Source: Misgurnus anguillicaudatus
Taxonomy: Eukaryota > Chordata > Actinopteri > Cypriniformes > Cobitidae
Length of the DNA: 64,000 bases
NCBI RefSeq assembly: GCF_027580225.2
Contig: NC_073355.2
Location: forward strand, 21,511,501-21,575,500
Reading direction: 5' to 3'
A model generated the notes under the pieces. That model worked only from the letters and a program-made list of their open reading frames with translations. It was not told the origin of the DNA and did not search any database. This document shows, piece after piece, positions 12,523 through 26,562 of the stretch. The position numbers and the translations under genes were made by a program. The stretch's first letter is position 1; each line of letters begins with the position of its first letter.

Positions 12523-12760
12523 GGGGCAGTTTTCTGGACGGGGATTAGACTAGTTCTAGACTAAAATAAATGTAAGATCTGTCCAAACTGAAAACAACTT
12601 GCACTGACATATCTTAAAATAAATCAGTGCTCTTTGTTTTGCCTCAAAATGCACACAAGTAATGTTTTAGTAAGGCATGTTTGTTAAATCTAGTTAGATT
12701 TCCTAATTAAACTAAAGCATAGTCCTGGTTTAAGCTAATCCCTGTCCGGGAAAGCACCCC
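12523..12760. mobile_element. MITE, GGGGC-GTTTCCCGGACAGGGATTA family, copy 1
   Basis: The left end GGGGCAGTTTTCTGGACGGGGATTA and the right end's inverse match. It is inserted in repeat B (12364-12922). Degenerate relatives lie at 26781-26968 and about 50515-50660. Confidence 0.75.
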
Positions 12761-13176
12761 ATTAACTTTTCTTACTATGAAAGCCAATGATACTTCTGTT
12801 TTGTGCTTCATTACAAATATCTTCCTGTGTTCAGCAGATCAAAACAAATTTATATGGGCTTGTAACTATACGAGGGTGATTAAATGACAGAAATTTCTAT
12901 TTTGGGCAAACTATCTCTTTAATGTATAAACTTTGAACTTTTCTTTTACCAAAATTGAATTGTACTGAAATGCTTCTTATGTTAATAAGAATTAAGATTA
13001 ATTATGTTGTACCACATGTAAAATGCTTTGCTAAATAGTATCTAAATTAATCTAGACATGTAAAACAGGCTTTATCTCCTAAAGTGTGGGTAGGATAATT
13101 TACATAACATTAATACAAAAGACATAGACTGATATATTAAGAGCTACAACTTCTTACACATTTAAAAAGACTAGGT

Positions 13177-13803
13177 AAGGACATTTCACAAGACATTTTG
13201 GGGTGGTTTCCCGGACAGGGATTAGACTAATCCTAGACTAAACATTTTTTAAGAGCTGCCCAAACTAAAAACAACTTGCACTGACATCTCTTAAAACACA
13301 TAAGTACTCTTTGTTTTGCCTCAAAATGCACACAAGTAATGTTTTTAGTAAGGCATGTTTGTATATTTCCTAATTAATCTAAGGCGTAGTCCTGGTTTAA
13401 GATAATCCCTGTCCGGGAAACCGCCCCATAAGGATGTAAAATAATCTTTGGTGTCCCCCAGAGTACATATGTGAAGTTTTTGCTCAAAATTTTATATAGA
13501 TAATGACATGTTAAAATTGCCACTTTGTAGGTGTGAGCAAAAATATGCCATTTTGGGTGTGTCATTTTAAATGCAAATGAGAATCTCTGCAATAAATGGT
13601 AGTACATGATGGAATAGTGCAGATTAAGGGGAGGCATTATCCCACTCTGACATCACAAGGGGAGCCAGATCTTATTTACCCATTTTTCCACATGCTTGCA
13701 GAAAATGGTTTACCAAAACTTAGTTACTGGGTTGTTCTTTTACACTTACAAAGTTGATAGAAGCACTGGGGAAACAATTATAGCATGATATTTCCCCTTT
13801 AAT
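13177..13803 (-). repeat. Dispersed cyprinid repeat A, inverted copy, split by a MITE
   Basis: It begins AAGGACATTTCACAAGAC and ends ATATTTCCCCTTTAA, the inverse of the 7072 copy. About 230 bp of MITE is inserted near its left end. Confidence 0.75.
13200..13427. mobile_element. MITE, GGGGC-GTTTCCCGGACAGGGATTA family, copy 2
   Basis: GGGGTGGTTTCCCGGACAGG on the left matches the inverse of CCTGTCCGGGAAACCGCCCC on the right. It interrupts the inverted repeat A copy (13177-13803) within its final ACATTT..TAAGGATG block. Confidence 0.78.
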
Positions 13804-14064
13804 GGTTTTCAGACAATTCATCATTAGTGCAGAGATGTCAAGTAACACTTTGCATAGTACTACCCTTTTAATTTTCACTAGCATTGCTAGTCAAAATTCA
13901 GAATCTTCCGGACACTTTAATTGAACACACCATAATCACCAAGGTTCTCATTGGCTTAAGATGGGATAAACATGTTCACAATAAAAGTGCTGAGGGCCCT
14001 TTAAGCAGAATGCTTGTGTTTAACACATTAAAGCCATTGACTGAACAACTGAAACCATTGATCA

Positions 14065-14131
14065 TTTTTTAAACAACAAGTTTTATTTTTCACAAACAAT
14101 ACCGAGGAGCCATATTGTTAAAAGAAGAGCT
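14065..14131 (-). terminator. rps11 3' UTR with poly(A) signal
   Basis: AATAAA occurs on the minus strand at 14082-14087, about 45 bases after the TAG stop. Cleavage would fall near 14065. The very short 3' UTR is typical of ribosomal protein genes. Confidence 0.7.
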
Positions 14132-15794
<1,663 letters not shown>

Positions 15795-16591
15795 CTTCGC
15801 AAGCCGAGTCGTAAAGAGGACTACACATGCGCGAGACAGACGGAAGAGAGGTTTCTCACGGATATGACGAAAAAGTCTGGGCGGGGCTGAGCAAAACTTG
15901 TCACGATTTCAGCTAAAACCTTTTTTTTTTTTTTTTTACAGTAGATGGCTAACACATTTACAATTCATTAAAACTTATGTTACAAAATACCCTTATTTAC
16001 CTTATGTGAACCTCTTTGTTTTGTGTTTGCATTTTTAAATCTCCCTTTGTCTTTGAGTTGATCAGGCAAATCAACTAGCCAGACATATATATGTTATTAA
16101 TAAACCAAGAATGTTTTTTGATTGTTATTTGATTTCTTTGTACGGCGAATTGTAATAAACAGTTGGTTTTAAAATAGTGTGTTTGTACATGCCTTCAAAT
16201 GTCTGTTTTAGGGCTGCGCAGAACAATCGGCATATGACATCGAAATACCGCGAGAATGATCTATGAGCACAGCTTTCGAATTGCTCTCGCGTTACTTGAT
16301 GTCATTGTTCGGTCTGCGCAGCGCAGCATGACGTCGAACACAGCAAATATAATCTGTCAGCAACACTTATAATGTAAACACTCAGTGTCGGTAAATCTGA
16401 TAACGATTTGAACACCCCTTTTGTAAAAATCGACATATAGATATTAGTCAGAAAAACTATACGATTGTTTCTTTTCTTATTAAACGTGTATTCATATTAT
16501 TGTTATTTGAACTATCCAGCATCGCTCTTGATGACTTCCTTCCTGCGTTCAACGACGTCAGAGGGAAACGTTCTCACTTCATATTGCTAAT
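15795..16591. promoter_or_regulatory. Head-to-head rps11/bax intergenic region
   Basis: About 0.8 kb separates the two start codons, so both promoters must lie here or in first introns. The rps11 side has the pyrimidine run CCTCTTT (minus strand, 15814-15820), which could be a TOP-type start. A poly-T run lies at 15921-15938. An imperfect palindrome spans 16212-16322: GCGCAGAACAATCGG on the left answers CATTGTTCGGTCTGCGC on the right. No TATA box is clear on either side. Promoter function is inferred from position only. Confidence 0.45.
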
Positions 16592-19500
16592 ATGGCAGCG
16601 CTATCGGGTGGAGGCGATACGGGTAAGTGTTGCTTTTATGTTCAAATAATGCTTTGTGTTTGTTTTTATATTCGCAACATGTGTCCTAACAGATGTTTGG
16701 GTCGGCTTTTTTTGATGGATGTTTATTTTTTTGTTTATCACGTAAACTGGGAGTTTGCTTACTAACGTCCACTGTCACAACACGAAACATGTCCGTACAT
16801 ATACCGATCACCGGCAGATAAGCCGCCCAGAGTCGCGTTTCTTTAACAATCACGAACGTGATATAAACAAACCGTACACATCTTTATTTTTATTCTAGCT
16901 GTGTCCTCTAAACGAATGAGATGCCAATATATTAATATATAGACAGCTTATTTTGGTACCAAATGTGTATTTCTGACTAAATTGTAACATCATTCTGTCG
17001 TTTCGAACAGTGATTTCGTTAAGAACGCTCATGTGATGCCCAGATTTGCTGTCTAACTAGGTGGTTATCTTGGGTATGAGACATCCTCCGTTCACATGCT
17101 CTATACCGCGATGTTGTTGATTTCTAGAAGAGGTGACATCATCGTTTCAGTAACGACGGATGTAGTAAACACACATCCTGTGGATATCTGTCCATGATCT
17201 TGATAAAATAAGAAAATAGATTTTTCCTCATTACAGGAGACAGAATTTATATTTTTACACACAAATGATTTAGGATCACTGGATAGGATAACTTAAAACC
17301 TAGTGAGCTGTCTACCTAGATGTCATTTCAGTGTGTCATACATACACAACACAGCTTTGGTGAAAATATTGCCTAAGTGATATAGCATTTATGTACTGTG
17401 TTGTATACATTATCTGTGTCATGTACTGTTTAGTATTTGGTATTTTTAAGTCTTAACTTTTGTTTATTTTGACGTTCGAATGTTGAGTCTAAGAGTCTAC
17501 TTTTCTTTTGTTCTAATATGGCTAATTTGTTCTATTATAAGCTCATGCATATTAGTTTCTTTGCGTCAACTTAAAGGGGTCATGACATGTTTCTTTTTAT
17601 TATTATTTTTTATGTTCTCTGAGCTGTACTTATAATATTTCTCAAATTTATTGCTGAAAAACACACATTTCAGTAATTTATGACAATACAATTTTAGATA
17701 TTTTTATGTGTATGTTTGACACATTTCAGGGTTTTGTTCTGCAATGTCCTGTCTTGTCAAATTTTAAATAAAACTAAACTAAACTAAACATGCGATTTAT
17801 CGTGCAGCTCTATTCTGAATGAAACTCTGGCTGCGTCCGAAAATTTAGGCAGCTGACTTGTTGCCTCACTGCCTCATGAGGCAATGACTTTGGCGGCATG
17901 AAGGCAGCTAACTGTGGGTTTACGACAGATGCAAGTTCAACGATTTGCGCGATTAGATTACAGACAAAGTCAATGCAAAGACGATCAGACGCGTCCTCGC
18001 GTGGGGCGATGCGAATGACGTGATATGGGGGGCGCGTTTGCCGTGAAAACATGCGCTATTCTCCTCAAACGCGTCTTCGCCCAAGTTGAAAATATTCAAC
18101 TCAAGTGAAAAATTTGCATTACACGAAGTTAAAGCCCGTGAGTAATCTAGAGCGAGCAACGCGATGCGATTGCGCGCTTCGCGTTTGGTGTAAACCCACA
18201 GTAAGAGAAACGCTTTCGGACACACTTCAAACGCAGCGTGTTTGAAATATAAACAGAGAGTGCCTTTGTGATAACTAATCACATTAAACTACAATACTAA
18301 TTCACCGCTAGAAATGCAGTTAAAATGTGTAAAAAGTGAAAATATACATTTATTTACACTAAATTTGTGCTCCAGCTGCTTTCTTGGCCACCATTTTATT
18401 TTTTCGAAATCGACCAGGCTTGACCAATCACATTCCCCATGCGCGCACACACATAGAATTGTTGGACAAGATCTCAAGAGTCAGGAAGTAAACCTAACGT
18501 TAGATTCGGACATGCCTTGATGCCTTCCTGCCTTGGAAAGCTGCCGCAGAAGGCAGCAATTTAGAGCTTTCGGACGCAGCCTCTGATTTTTCCTGTTTGG
18601 CCTGGCTCGGTGTCCTGCCCACTTTTATGATTGACAGCCTTTATGCTACCGCATACTAAGCAGTTTCACTACAAATACAGCTTCTCATATGGTCTTTTTA
18701 AGCACATTGTGTGTTTATTCATGTCACAGACAGCAATACTGTCTCACAACCACAACGATAAAAGTTTTTACCACTAATGGAAGCATATAAATAAATCACA
18801 GACATATAGTTCTCAGCTATTGTACAAACACTGCAACGTTTTTACTCTTTTAAACAGAGAATTGCACCCTAAATAATGCACTTACTGCCACCAACTACAA
18901 GCATAGATTATCAATACAGTAGAGGTCTTCTCGTGTCCAAAGAAATGTATGTGGCCCGAAATAACCCAAATCACTTTTTCCCCCCAACCGACATGCATAA
19001 CAGACACCCGAGTCTGACCCAAACCAGTGGCAAAAATTTGTTAGTGTAGTCTGCAGCCCAACATGCAACAGTCAAAAGATAAAAGCCCTGGTGGCCTCGC
19101 ACCAAGGTAACCGCTAAAATGTAAAAATTGACAGATCTGTCTCAACAAAAATGAACCTACCGCCAGCCACACAATGTCGCAAACACTCTTGGCAAACAGA
19201 GGGGGGTTTGGAAAAAGACTTGCGAGATTGAAGCCAAAAATGTCCGACCATGGTTGCCGCCAAGTTATGTAAAAACGTCAGTTTGGAGCCACGGCATGCG
19301 CAGAAGGAAAAAGAATCGTCCGTGGAGCCAGAGGCGGAGCCGTGGTATCAAACTTCCGCACAAATGCTTGCGCGACCAATTAAACCACGCCAATCATAAC
19401 GACACACCCCGTTTCTATAGGAAACTTTAATTGGAAGTGTAAATAATTTTTTTTATTTAGATCAGAGTCCCATTAGTTTTAATGGAGAGGGCGGGGTTTA

Positions 19501-22500
19501 TGATTTGTACTGCAGCCAGCCACCAGGGGGAGATCAAAGAGTCAGCGGCTTCACTTATCAAGACGTAGGGGCCAGTCACACCAAAAGCGCTTTAAACGCT
19601 TGCAGACGCAGGGCGCGACGCACTGCCTTTTTTAAAAAAAGAGCAGTGCGACGCGGCTTTTCATATTGCTAAGCAACCACCGAGTCAGCTGTCTTGTCAA
19701 TCAAATATTGAAGCGTGAGCGCTCTTTTGCTGTTAACTGTCACATTAGCAGAAACTTTAAAAAGAGGGCGCTTGCTCTGACCTTGTTTGAGGGTGAGAGG
19801 TGCACAAACACGCAGGAGAGAGTGAGCGAGTGGAGTCCGGTTCTTCAAAGCAACTGTAAACTTCCCTCACCACAACGTAAGGCCCGCCTCTCCCCTCATT
19901 CGATTGGACAATGGAAAGACGCGAATGACGTCGGGTGCTTCTCCGCTCTCAGCGCTCCTTCAAAAACGCGTGCGCAGCAGGCGGCAAAAAACTGCAAGGC
20001 GCTCGGCGCGCATAAACAGCACGCAAACACGCCCTGCCCATAGAATATCATTCAAAAAAGGCGCCTGCAACTGCCATAAACGCTTTTGGTGTGACTGGCC
20101 CCTTATGAGGCACACCCATCTACAGCGGGGCCAATATAGCGGTACATCCGTTAAAAAAAAATCTATTTCTTTCTGGCGTCGGGATAATTAAGAAGCCCTA
20201 CAAAGGTCTTTGTTTTCCAACCGCACAAAATTCTGAAATTTCACTCTAATACTGTTATTACAATCTTATTATGATTGTAAACAACTATTCCTTCATTTTT
20301 TTGAATTGCTGCATTGACTAAAGTTCAGTCACTGAATGCAAGTGGGCAGAGCCAACGATACACTGATGTGCTGTGTCTTTTTCTGGAGCTGAAAAGGGGG
20401 AGGGTCCATACCTGGAGCATGCAGGTCATATGAAAATGTATTTATTTATATGTACGTCACTAATCCAGCCATTTTTCATTTCCAGAGAGCATTTACATAA
20501 ATGCTTTCGTTATTGATAAAAATGGTTTTTAAACTATAGAACCTGCTACATGTATTAATGATACCAAGACTTGTTATGTGTCAATACATCAAGGCAAAAC
20601 TGATTCCTAATGTCATGACCCCTTTGACTCTTTTAGTAAACTGAAACCGAATGTGTACTAAATTATACATACACTGCTTACTGCTTAGTCACTTCTACAA
20701 CAATTGTTCTTTCAAAATCAATGTTGGAAAATATACTCACTGTTGTATTGAGAGATATATTTTTTTACTTTTGGTTTTTATGTAGCGCTACAAACATGAT
20801 CACACTCTGTGTAATAAAATTTGAGGAAGTAAAATCTCACCCCTATCATTTATTTTTAAGTATCTTGACATTTGTGTTTGACAGACAGTTTTATCCGAAA
20901 AATGTGACCTACCTTACATTCAAGGCATACTCTTTATCGGTATGTGTGTGTGTTCCCTGAGAATCGAACACACAACCCTTGTGTTTTGCAAAGGCAATGC
21001 TTCACTACTTGAGCTACAGAAACGTACATTATCCTTATCCACACGTTATCATTTTATTTATTATTTTTATTTCCTATATTCAAAGGCAGTGGCAATGGCA
21101 GTGACCAGATGTTGGACCTGGGAGCCGCACTTCTTAACAAGTGAGTGTCTATTTATATCTGATTCTCATTTCCCATTAAATTTTTTGTTCCCTTGTTGTG
21201 CTTCATTGCCTTGGTCATCTCATCCCTCTCTCCCAGTTTCATCTATGAACGGGTTCTTCGCCATGGAGACTGCGATGCTGAGGTAACCCGAAGTCAGTTA
21301 GGTGCGGTGGAGTTGTGTGACCCCAACCATAAACGCCTTGCTCAGTGTTTGCAGCAGATTGGTGATGAGTTAGATGGAAATGTGCAGCTGCAAAGGTAAG
21401 ACAGCAGTCGGGCTTAAATGGAAAGGGATTGCTGCTAACAGTACAGGATTGGTTTCTCCTGCTGTGCTTAGAAATGCCCACCGGATGGCAGTGTGTTGCA
21501 ACTCAATGATTCGCATGGCCTTTGTCGTTTTGTGTTAGGATGTTAAACGACACTGCTCTTCAGCCTACTAAAGATGTCTTCGTTAAAGTGGCCCTTGAGA
21601 TTTTCTCTGATGGGAAGTTCAACTGGGGAAGGGTGGTGGCACTTTTTTACTTTGCATGTCGGCTTGTCATTAAGGTAAAGATGCACGAGCTGCTCAGTCT
21701 CATATTGTCGCAAATGGTTGTATTTATTTGACATATTTAACATTCTTTCTTTTTTCACAGGCCATTACAACAAAGATTCCTGACATTATCAGAACCATCA
21801 TCAGCTGGACCATGTCCTACATTCAGGAACATGTAATTAACTGGATCAGGGAACAGGGTGGATGGGTAAGTTACTTCCTCACACAAACCTGTGTAGCCTA
21901 GTTGTAGACCATTGGGTTAGCAGGGCAAAAGGTCATGGGTTCAAACCCAGGGAACACACAAACTGATAAAAATGCCTTGTATACCTTGTAATGCACTGTA
22001 AGTCGCTTTGGATGAATGCATAAATGTAAATCGGTCCTTAAACCTATATAAAGTATTTTTAGTTAATGTCAACGTCACTTTGTATTAGTACTAGTACTAC
22101 AATCATTTGCATTAGACATGCACACATATTTTGCTTACGTATATTTATAGACTCTTTCATCGGACGCACGTGCGGTGACGCGATACACGTCTGGATCCGA
22201 ACGTTTTTTTTAATGGTCTGACTAGTTGCTAAACTGATTTCTTGAACAAATGCCTCGTCGAAAATAACAAATGTTTTGGTTTCCTAGGTAATCTATATGT
22301 TGTTTTTTGCTTGTTATATAAATAAACTGCGTTTAAAGAACTTTGTTGTTATGTATGCTTAGCGAAGTTTACCGGAAGTTATGTGCGGACGTTACGTTAA
22401 AATAACAAGATAAACAACAACGAATGTACCTATTGTGATGTGTTTCCGAATTAAACACAATTTCATCTTTAGTTATGTGCCGGAACTGTATTGCATATTG

Positions 22501-23199
22501 GACTTTGGTTGGATTGATTGGTTAATATTATTTTTACTATCCCACATGGCTATGTCAAAAAACAGAAATTTTTTAAAGATAAAATGTGTATTTTATATAA
22601 AAAATCTGCAAAGAAAACTAATGCCACACCAAACGGGGGGCATCGCGTTACTCGCGGGGTGTGATTAGTCGTGGGATTTAACTTTGTGTAATGCCAATTT
22701 TCGCTAGAGTTGAATATTTTCAACTCTAAATATAGAACTGAGTAAAATGAAATTAGTTAAATATTTATTTATTTTCACTTTATTTCTGCATTTAACTAAT
22801 TACTTATTTATTATTAGTAAAATATTTATTTATTTACACTTTATTTCTGCATTTAACTAATTACTTATTTATTTATTTATGTATGTATTTAAAAAATTTC
22901 ATTTAATAAAAGCATTTTTTAAATAATTTTTTGTTCTCCATAGTCAGGACCCCAAACATCATTGTTTCCTGTTTTGGTTTAAATGTTGTGCAAATGTGGC
23001 CTAAATTATTTGTGGCATTCTTTCCTAAAAAGTCTAAACACAGTACCTTGTGGTCCTGTAAAAATATTGTTCTCTCAAACATACAATTTTCATCCATCAG
23101 GAGGGAATTCGCTCTTACTTCGGGACCCCCACATGGCAGACCATCGGGGTCTTCCTGGCTGGAGTTCTCACCACTGTGCTGGTGATCCGCAAAATGTGA
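16592..23199 (+). CDS. bax: Bax, pro-apoptotic BCL-2 family pore-forming protein
   Basis: BAX oligomerises in the mitochondrial outer membrane and releases cytochrome c. Exons: 16592-16622, 21086-21140, 21237-21395, 21539-21674, 21761-21865 and 23101-23199. All borders are GT-AG and the total is 194 residues (human BAX 192). Visible motifs in order: a Gly/Ser-rich N-terminus; BH3 around LAQCLQQIGDELDGN; BH1 in FSDGKFNWGRVVALFYFA; BH2 at WIREQGGWEGIRSYFGTPTW; and a C-terminal hydrophobic tail anchor (IGVFLAGVLTTVLVI) ending RKM. The sequence closely follows my memory of zebrafish Baxa, so the a-paralogue is likely. Intron 1 is 4.5 kb and consists mostly of nested transposons; the other introns are short except intron 5 (1.2 kb). 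The gene is head-to-head with rps11 and tail-to-tail with map3k14. Nothing suggests that this copy is broken. Confidence 0.96.
17829..18581. mobile_element. MITE with GGCTGCGTCCGAAA ends
   Basis: GGCTGCGTCCGAAA at the left is matched by TTTCGGACGCAGCC at the right. TCT is present on both outer flanks. It contains a second, younger element at 17912-18201. Interior fragments (AAGGCAGC.. and ..GCCTTCCTGCC) are also inverse. Confidence 0.78.
17912..18201. mobile_element. Harbinger-like MITE with CTGTGGGTTTAC ends
   Basis: CTGTGGGTTTACG and GTGTAAACCCACAG are inverse repeats with exact TAA duplications at 17909-17911 and 18202-18204. It is nested in 17829-18581. Confidence 0.82.
19568..20102. mobile_element. 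MITE with GGGGCCAGTCACACCAAAAG ends
   Basis: GGGGCCAGTCACACCAAAAG at the left is matched exactly by CTTTTGGTGTGACTGGCCCC at the right. It lies in bax intron 1. The two overlapping frames inside (125 and 95 codons) show no domain and are rejected as genes. Confidence 0.82.
20866..21029 (-). repeat. tRNA-derived SINE, copy 1
   Basis: On the minus strand it has a B-box-like GGTTGTGTGTTCGATTCTCA after an A-box-like GTAGCTCAAGTAGTGAAGC, and a tail 'cggataaaactgtctg'. It ends just before bax exon 2. Same family as 21891-22041 and 39779-39918. Confidence 0.7.
21891..22041 (+). repeat. tRNA-derived SINE, copy 2 (bax intron 5)
   Basis: A plus-strand tRNA-like head with GGTCATGGGTTCAAACCCAG (B box), followed by the family tail AAGTCGCTTTGGATGAATGC. 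Confidence 0.7.
22754..22880 (+). repeat. Two-copy tandem repeat of about 63 bp in bax intron 5
   Basis: The unit AAATATTTATTTATTTTCAC...ACTAATTACTTATTTATT occurs twice in direct orientation with few differences. It is AT-rich and non-coding. Confidence 0.75.
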
Positions 23200-24575
23200 A
23201 GTCATGAACGGAGAGGAAGATGGAGCGAGTGAGAAAAGACCAGCAAAGGGGAACTAAAAGATGAGGGGGAAATGGAAGAGAGCAAAGAAATGTGAACAGA
23301 CTAATAAGAGAGTTGAAAACAGTGTCAACTCCGAGAAAGAGAGAGAGAGAGAGAGAGAGGTGGAAGAAGTGAGAGTCAAGCATGATGCAGATGTTTTCAA
23401 TCACTCTTGATACTTCTGAGCCTTTGCCCTTTCCAGTCTATACATTAATCTCTGTAATATTTGCACTAAAAATGAGCGAGAGATTAATTCGGAAGTTCAG
23501 GTTTAGGTATAATTTTAGTTATTTATTTTTTGACTTTGGGTTATGGGTGTTTCGGTCATATAAGTTACTAGATACATTGGATATTTGATTTAATATATTG
23601 ACATTTTCAAGGCTGAAATTACTGTTATCATTTCATATTCTATATTAGTTTATAAGTCATAAAGAATTTATATGCAATGGCGGTCAAAATTGATATGATA
23701 AGGTTTATAAATCTGTAACTGTTAAATCTAAACCTTGTTTTATCCGAATGTCATATTGTCTGTCTTCTGAAATAATAGGAATGGGCTCAAGGGTGGATTC
23801 TGCTGACGTCTGAATTTCTCCTTTCTTCATCATTTCTCTCTTCTTTCAAGATCTCGTTCAGTTCATCACAATACTATGAAATGTTTAAATCTGGTTTGTG
23901 CTTCATTGATGAAGGTTAGGCCTCTGAAGCGTACGTGTAGTGTTTGCAACAGAATTTGAGCAGGGGAATACATCGCAGCCAACCAATCAGCACTGTGTTT
24001 GTGATGTGAGGGCGTGTCCAAGTTAACGTATGGTAAGCAATTGCTGTAACAGGGATGGACAATAGTGATGACTTTTAAATGCATTACAATTCTCTGGGCC
24101 ATGTTTTTTACAGAACCAAATCAGTGGCCTGTCTGACTATCCAGATATATAGGATAATCACATTTTAAACTTGAATGGATTGCAGTTCGTTTTGCTCGGT
24201 CTGGTGCAAACACTTGGTGCATTTGTAATACCCATACAGATTATTATCTGGGACTTGCGAACAGACCAGTTGAGCTCTTCCCCTCAGCAAAGTCTTCTCA
24301 GTACTGTATTTTTAATGTCGGTTAGTCAAACCCACAGCGCTGTTTGCCCTTTTTTTATACGTATCTTTAATTTTTGGTTGTTTGGATAAAGTTATCGCTT
24401 TGCTTTTTATTGATTCTTTTGTTGAAAGTGCCTTGGCCTTTTATGATACTAGCCACCACTTTTTCATCTTTTTTCTACATCTTTGTACATTGGTATGAAT
24501 TGTGCACCCTAAGGAAGTCTATGTACTGTGAGCCCATGAGTTTGTTTTGTAAGATGTAAAATAAAACAAACAAAC
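23200..24575 (+). other. bax 3' UTR with poly(A) signal
   Basis: After the TGA at 23197-23199 comes about 1.4 kb without repeats or exons. It contains a GA microsatellite at about 23333-23360 and ends with AATAAA at 24560-24565. A long 3' UTR is therefore inferred. No coding potential is seen. Confidence 0.55.
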
Positions 24576-25005
24576 TGTTTTTATGGATTTCAATATGAAT
24601 GTATGAGGTGCATTTTTTTATAGACTACTTTGAACATATATTACCTACCTATACTTTCTTTATACAATTTATATATCTAGGTATACAAATGAAAAAGTTA
24701 CAATTGTATTGAAATGCCCAATTTTCCTTCATTGAAGTGATTTTAAAGAAATGTATACTGGTGTTGGTCATAATTAGAATATCATCAAAAGTTGATTCAT
24801 TTCACTAATTCCATATAAAAAGTGAAACTTGTAAACTATATATTCATTCATTACACACACAGACTGATATAATCCCAAATTCAGTATCTCAGAAAATTTT
24901 AATATTATTTTGGAGACACCTGGTGCCAAACTCCAATCAGCTAATTAACTCAAAACACCTGCAAAGGCCTTTAAATGGTCTCTCAGTCTAGTTCTGTAGG
25001 CTATA

Positions 25006-25241
25006 CAATCATGATGAAGACTGCTGACTTGACAGTTTTCCAAAAGACCACCATTGACACCTTGCACAAGGAGGGCAAGACACAAAAGGTCATTGCAAAA
25101 GAGGCTGGCTGTTCACAGTGTCCAAGCAAATTAATAGAGAGGCGAAGGGAAGGAAAAGATGTGGTAAAAAGAAAATCTCAAACTCAGTATCTCAGAAAAT
25201 TAGAATATTATTTAAGACCAATCCTAAGAAAGGCTTTTTAG
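25006..25241 (+). pseudogene. Tc1-type transposase, 5' fragment
   Basis: KTADLTVFQKTTIDTLHKEG and VIAKEAGCSQ are the start of the same transposase as the minus-strand copy. The frame then passes into KLIERRREGKDVV with an in-frame loss of the SSVSKQIN part, and ends after the terminal-repeat sequence (CTCAGAAAATTAGAATA). Confidence 0.8.
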
Positions 25242-25765
25242 AAATCTTGGCCAACTGAAAAGTATGAGCGTCTACAGCACTCAATACTTAGTTGGGGCTC
25301 CTTTTGCCTAAATTACTGCAGCGTGGCATGGAGTTGATCGGTCTGTGGCATTTCTCAGGTGTAATGAGAGCCCAAGTTCGTCATTTCAAAATATGTGTTC
25401 TGCGCTTTAAGAGATTGTGTGTGCATCACGTGTCATGCCAAAATAAGTGCCTTCTGCCTTGAACTTGAAAGGAGACGCTTGCGTGTGCCAGATACTCGCA
25501 CAATATCATGCGTAATCAGAGTTTACTGTTAAGGGAGTGTCTTGCGTGTATTTAGGGAACGTGAGCGTCTCTTTTAACATAAACGGTTTTGACGCGTCTC
25601 CAGCAGGCACTTATTTTGACAAACACGTGATGCACACAGGATCTCTCCACACGCATGACACATATTTTGGAAAAGGGACCCACACACGTGACAATCCGAA
25701 CACTTATTTTGAATTAGCGCATCCTCGGAAGAGCAGTCACGAGCCGCCACTGCACATCTTCCTCT

Positions 25766-26562
25766 TTACAATACCCCATAGATTTTTTTTATTGGGTTAA
25801 GGTCAGGCGAGTTTGCTGGCCAATTAAAAACAGGGATACCATGGTCCTTAAACCAGGTACTAGTAGCATTGGCACTGTGCAGGTGCCAAGTCCTGTTGGG
25901 AAATGAAATCTGCATCTCCATAAAGTTGGTCAGCAGAAGGAAGCATGAAGTGCTTAAACTTCCTGGTATATGGCTGCATTGACCTTGGACCTCAGAAAAC
26001 ACAGTGGACCAACACCAGCAGAGGACATGGCACCCCAAACCATCACTGACTGTGGAAACTTTACTCTGGACCTCAGGCAATGTGGATTGTGTGCCTCTCC
26101 TCTCTTCCTCCAGACTCTGATTTGCAAAATTTACTTTCATCAGAGAAACATAACTTTGGACCACTCAGCAGCAGTCCAAAAGTGAGACACTTCTGACACT
26201 GTTGTTCAAGAGTGTCTTGACACAAGGAATGCGTCAGCTGAAACCCATGTCTTGCATACGTATGTGGGTAGTGGTTCTTGAAACACTGACTCCAGCTGCA
26301 GTCCACTCTTTGTGAATCTCCACTACATTTTTGAATGGGTTTTGTTTCACAATCCTTTACAAGGGTGCGGTTATCCCTATTGCTTGTACACTTTTTTTCT
26401 ACCACATCTTTTCCTTCCCTTCGTCTTTCTATTAATTTGCTTGGAAACAGAGCTCTGTGTACAGCCTGCCTCTTTTGCAATGACCTTTTGTGTCTTGCCC
26501 TCCTTGTGCAAGGTGTCAAAGGTCGTCTTTTGGAAAACTGTCAAGTCAGCAGTCTTCTCCAT
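25766..26562 (-). pseudogene. Tc1-type transposase, inactivated
   Basis: Transposases of this family cut and paste DNA at TA sites through a DDE catalytic triad. Pieces in three frames give ADLTVFQKTTFDTLHKEGK (helix-turn-helix start), CFSDESKFC (first Asp region) and WPANSPDLNPI. The usual Asn-Pro-Ile-Glu reads NPIKK, so the last catalytic Glu is lost. The second Asp motif is also missing. Several frameshifts make it non-functional. It starts at ATG 26562 on the minus strand. Confidence 0.85.

Larger units (their letters stand above)
11954..14064. other. hrob-rps11 intergenic region, mostly repeats
   Basis: It holds repeat B (12364-12922) with a nested MITE (12523-12760), and inverted repeat A (13177-13803) with a second nested copy of the same MITE (13200-13427). 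Upstream of the hrob start there is a short CpG-bearing stretch (12080-12200) that may be its promoter. No exon is seen. Confidence 0.6.
17573..20625. mobile_element. Inferred outer element with GGGGTCATGACATG ends in bax intron 1
   Basis: AAAGGGGTCATGACATG at 17573 and TGTCATGACCCCTTT ending at 20625 are inverse repeats. Two other elements lie between them: 17829-18581, which itself contains 17912-18201, and 19568-20102. Two unrelated fragments of one family cannot be excluded. Confidence 0.5.

Noticed and set aside
19666..20191. Overlapping 125- and 95-codon frames in bax intron 1
   Set aside because: They lie in a MITE with matching terminal repeats; GC-rich low-complexity sequence and no recognisable domain.
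22740..22880. Direct repeats with spacing, considered as an array
   Set aside because: Only two AT-rich units without unique spacers in a vertebrate intron; a simple tandem duplication.
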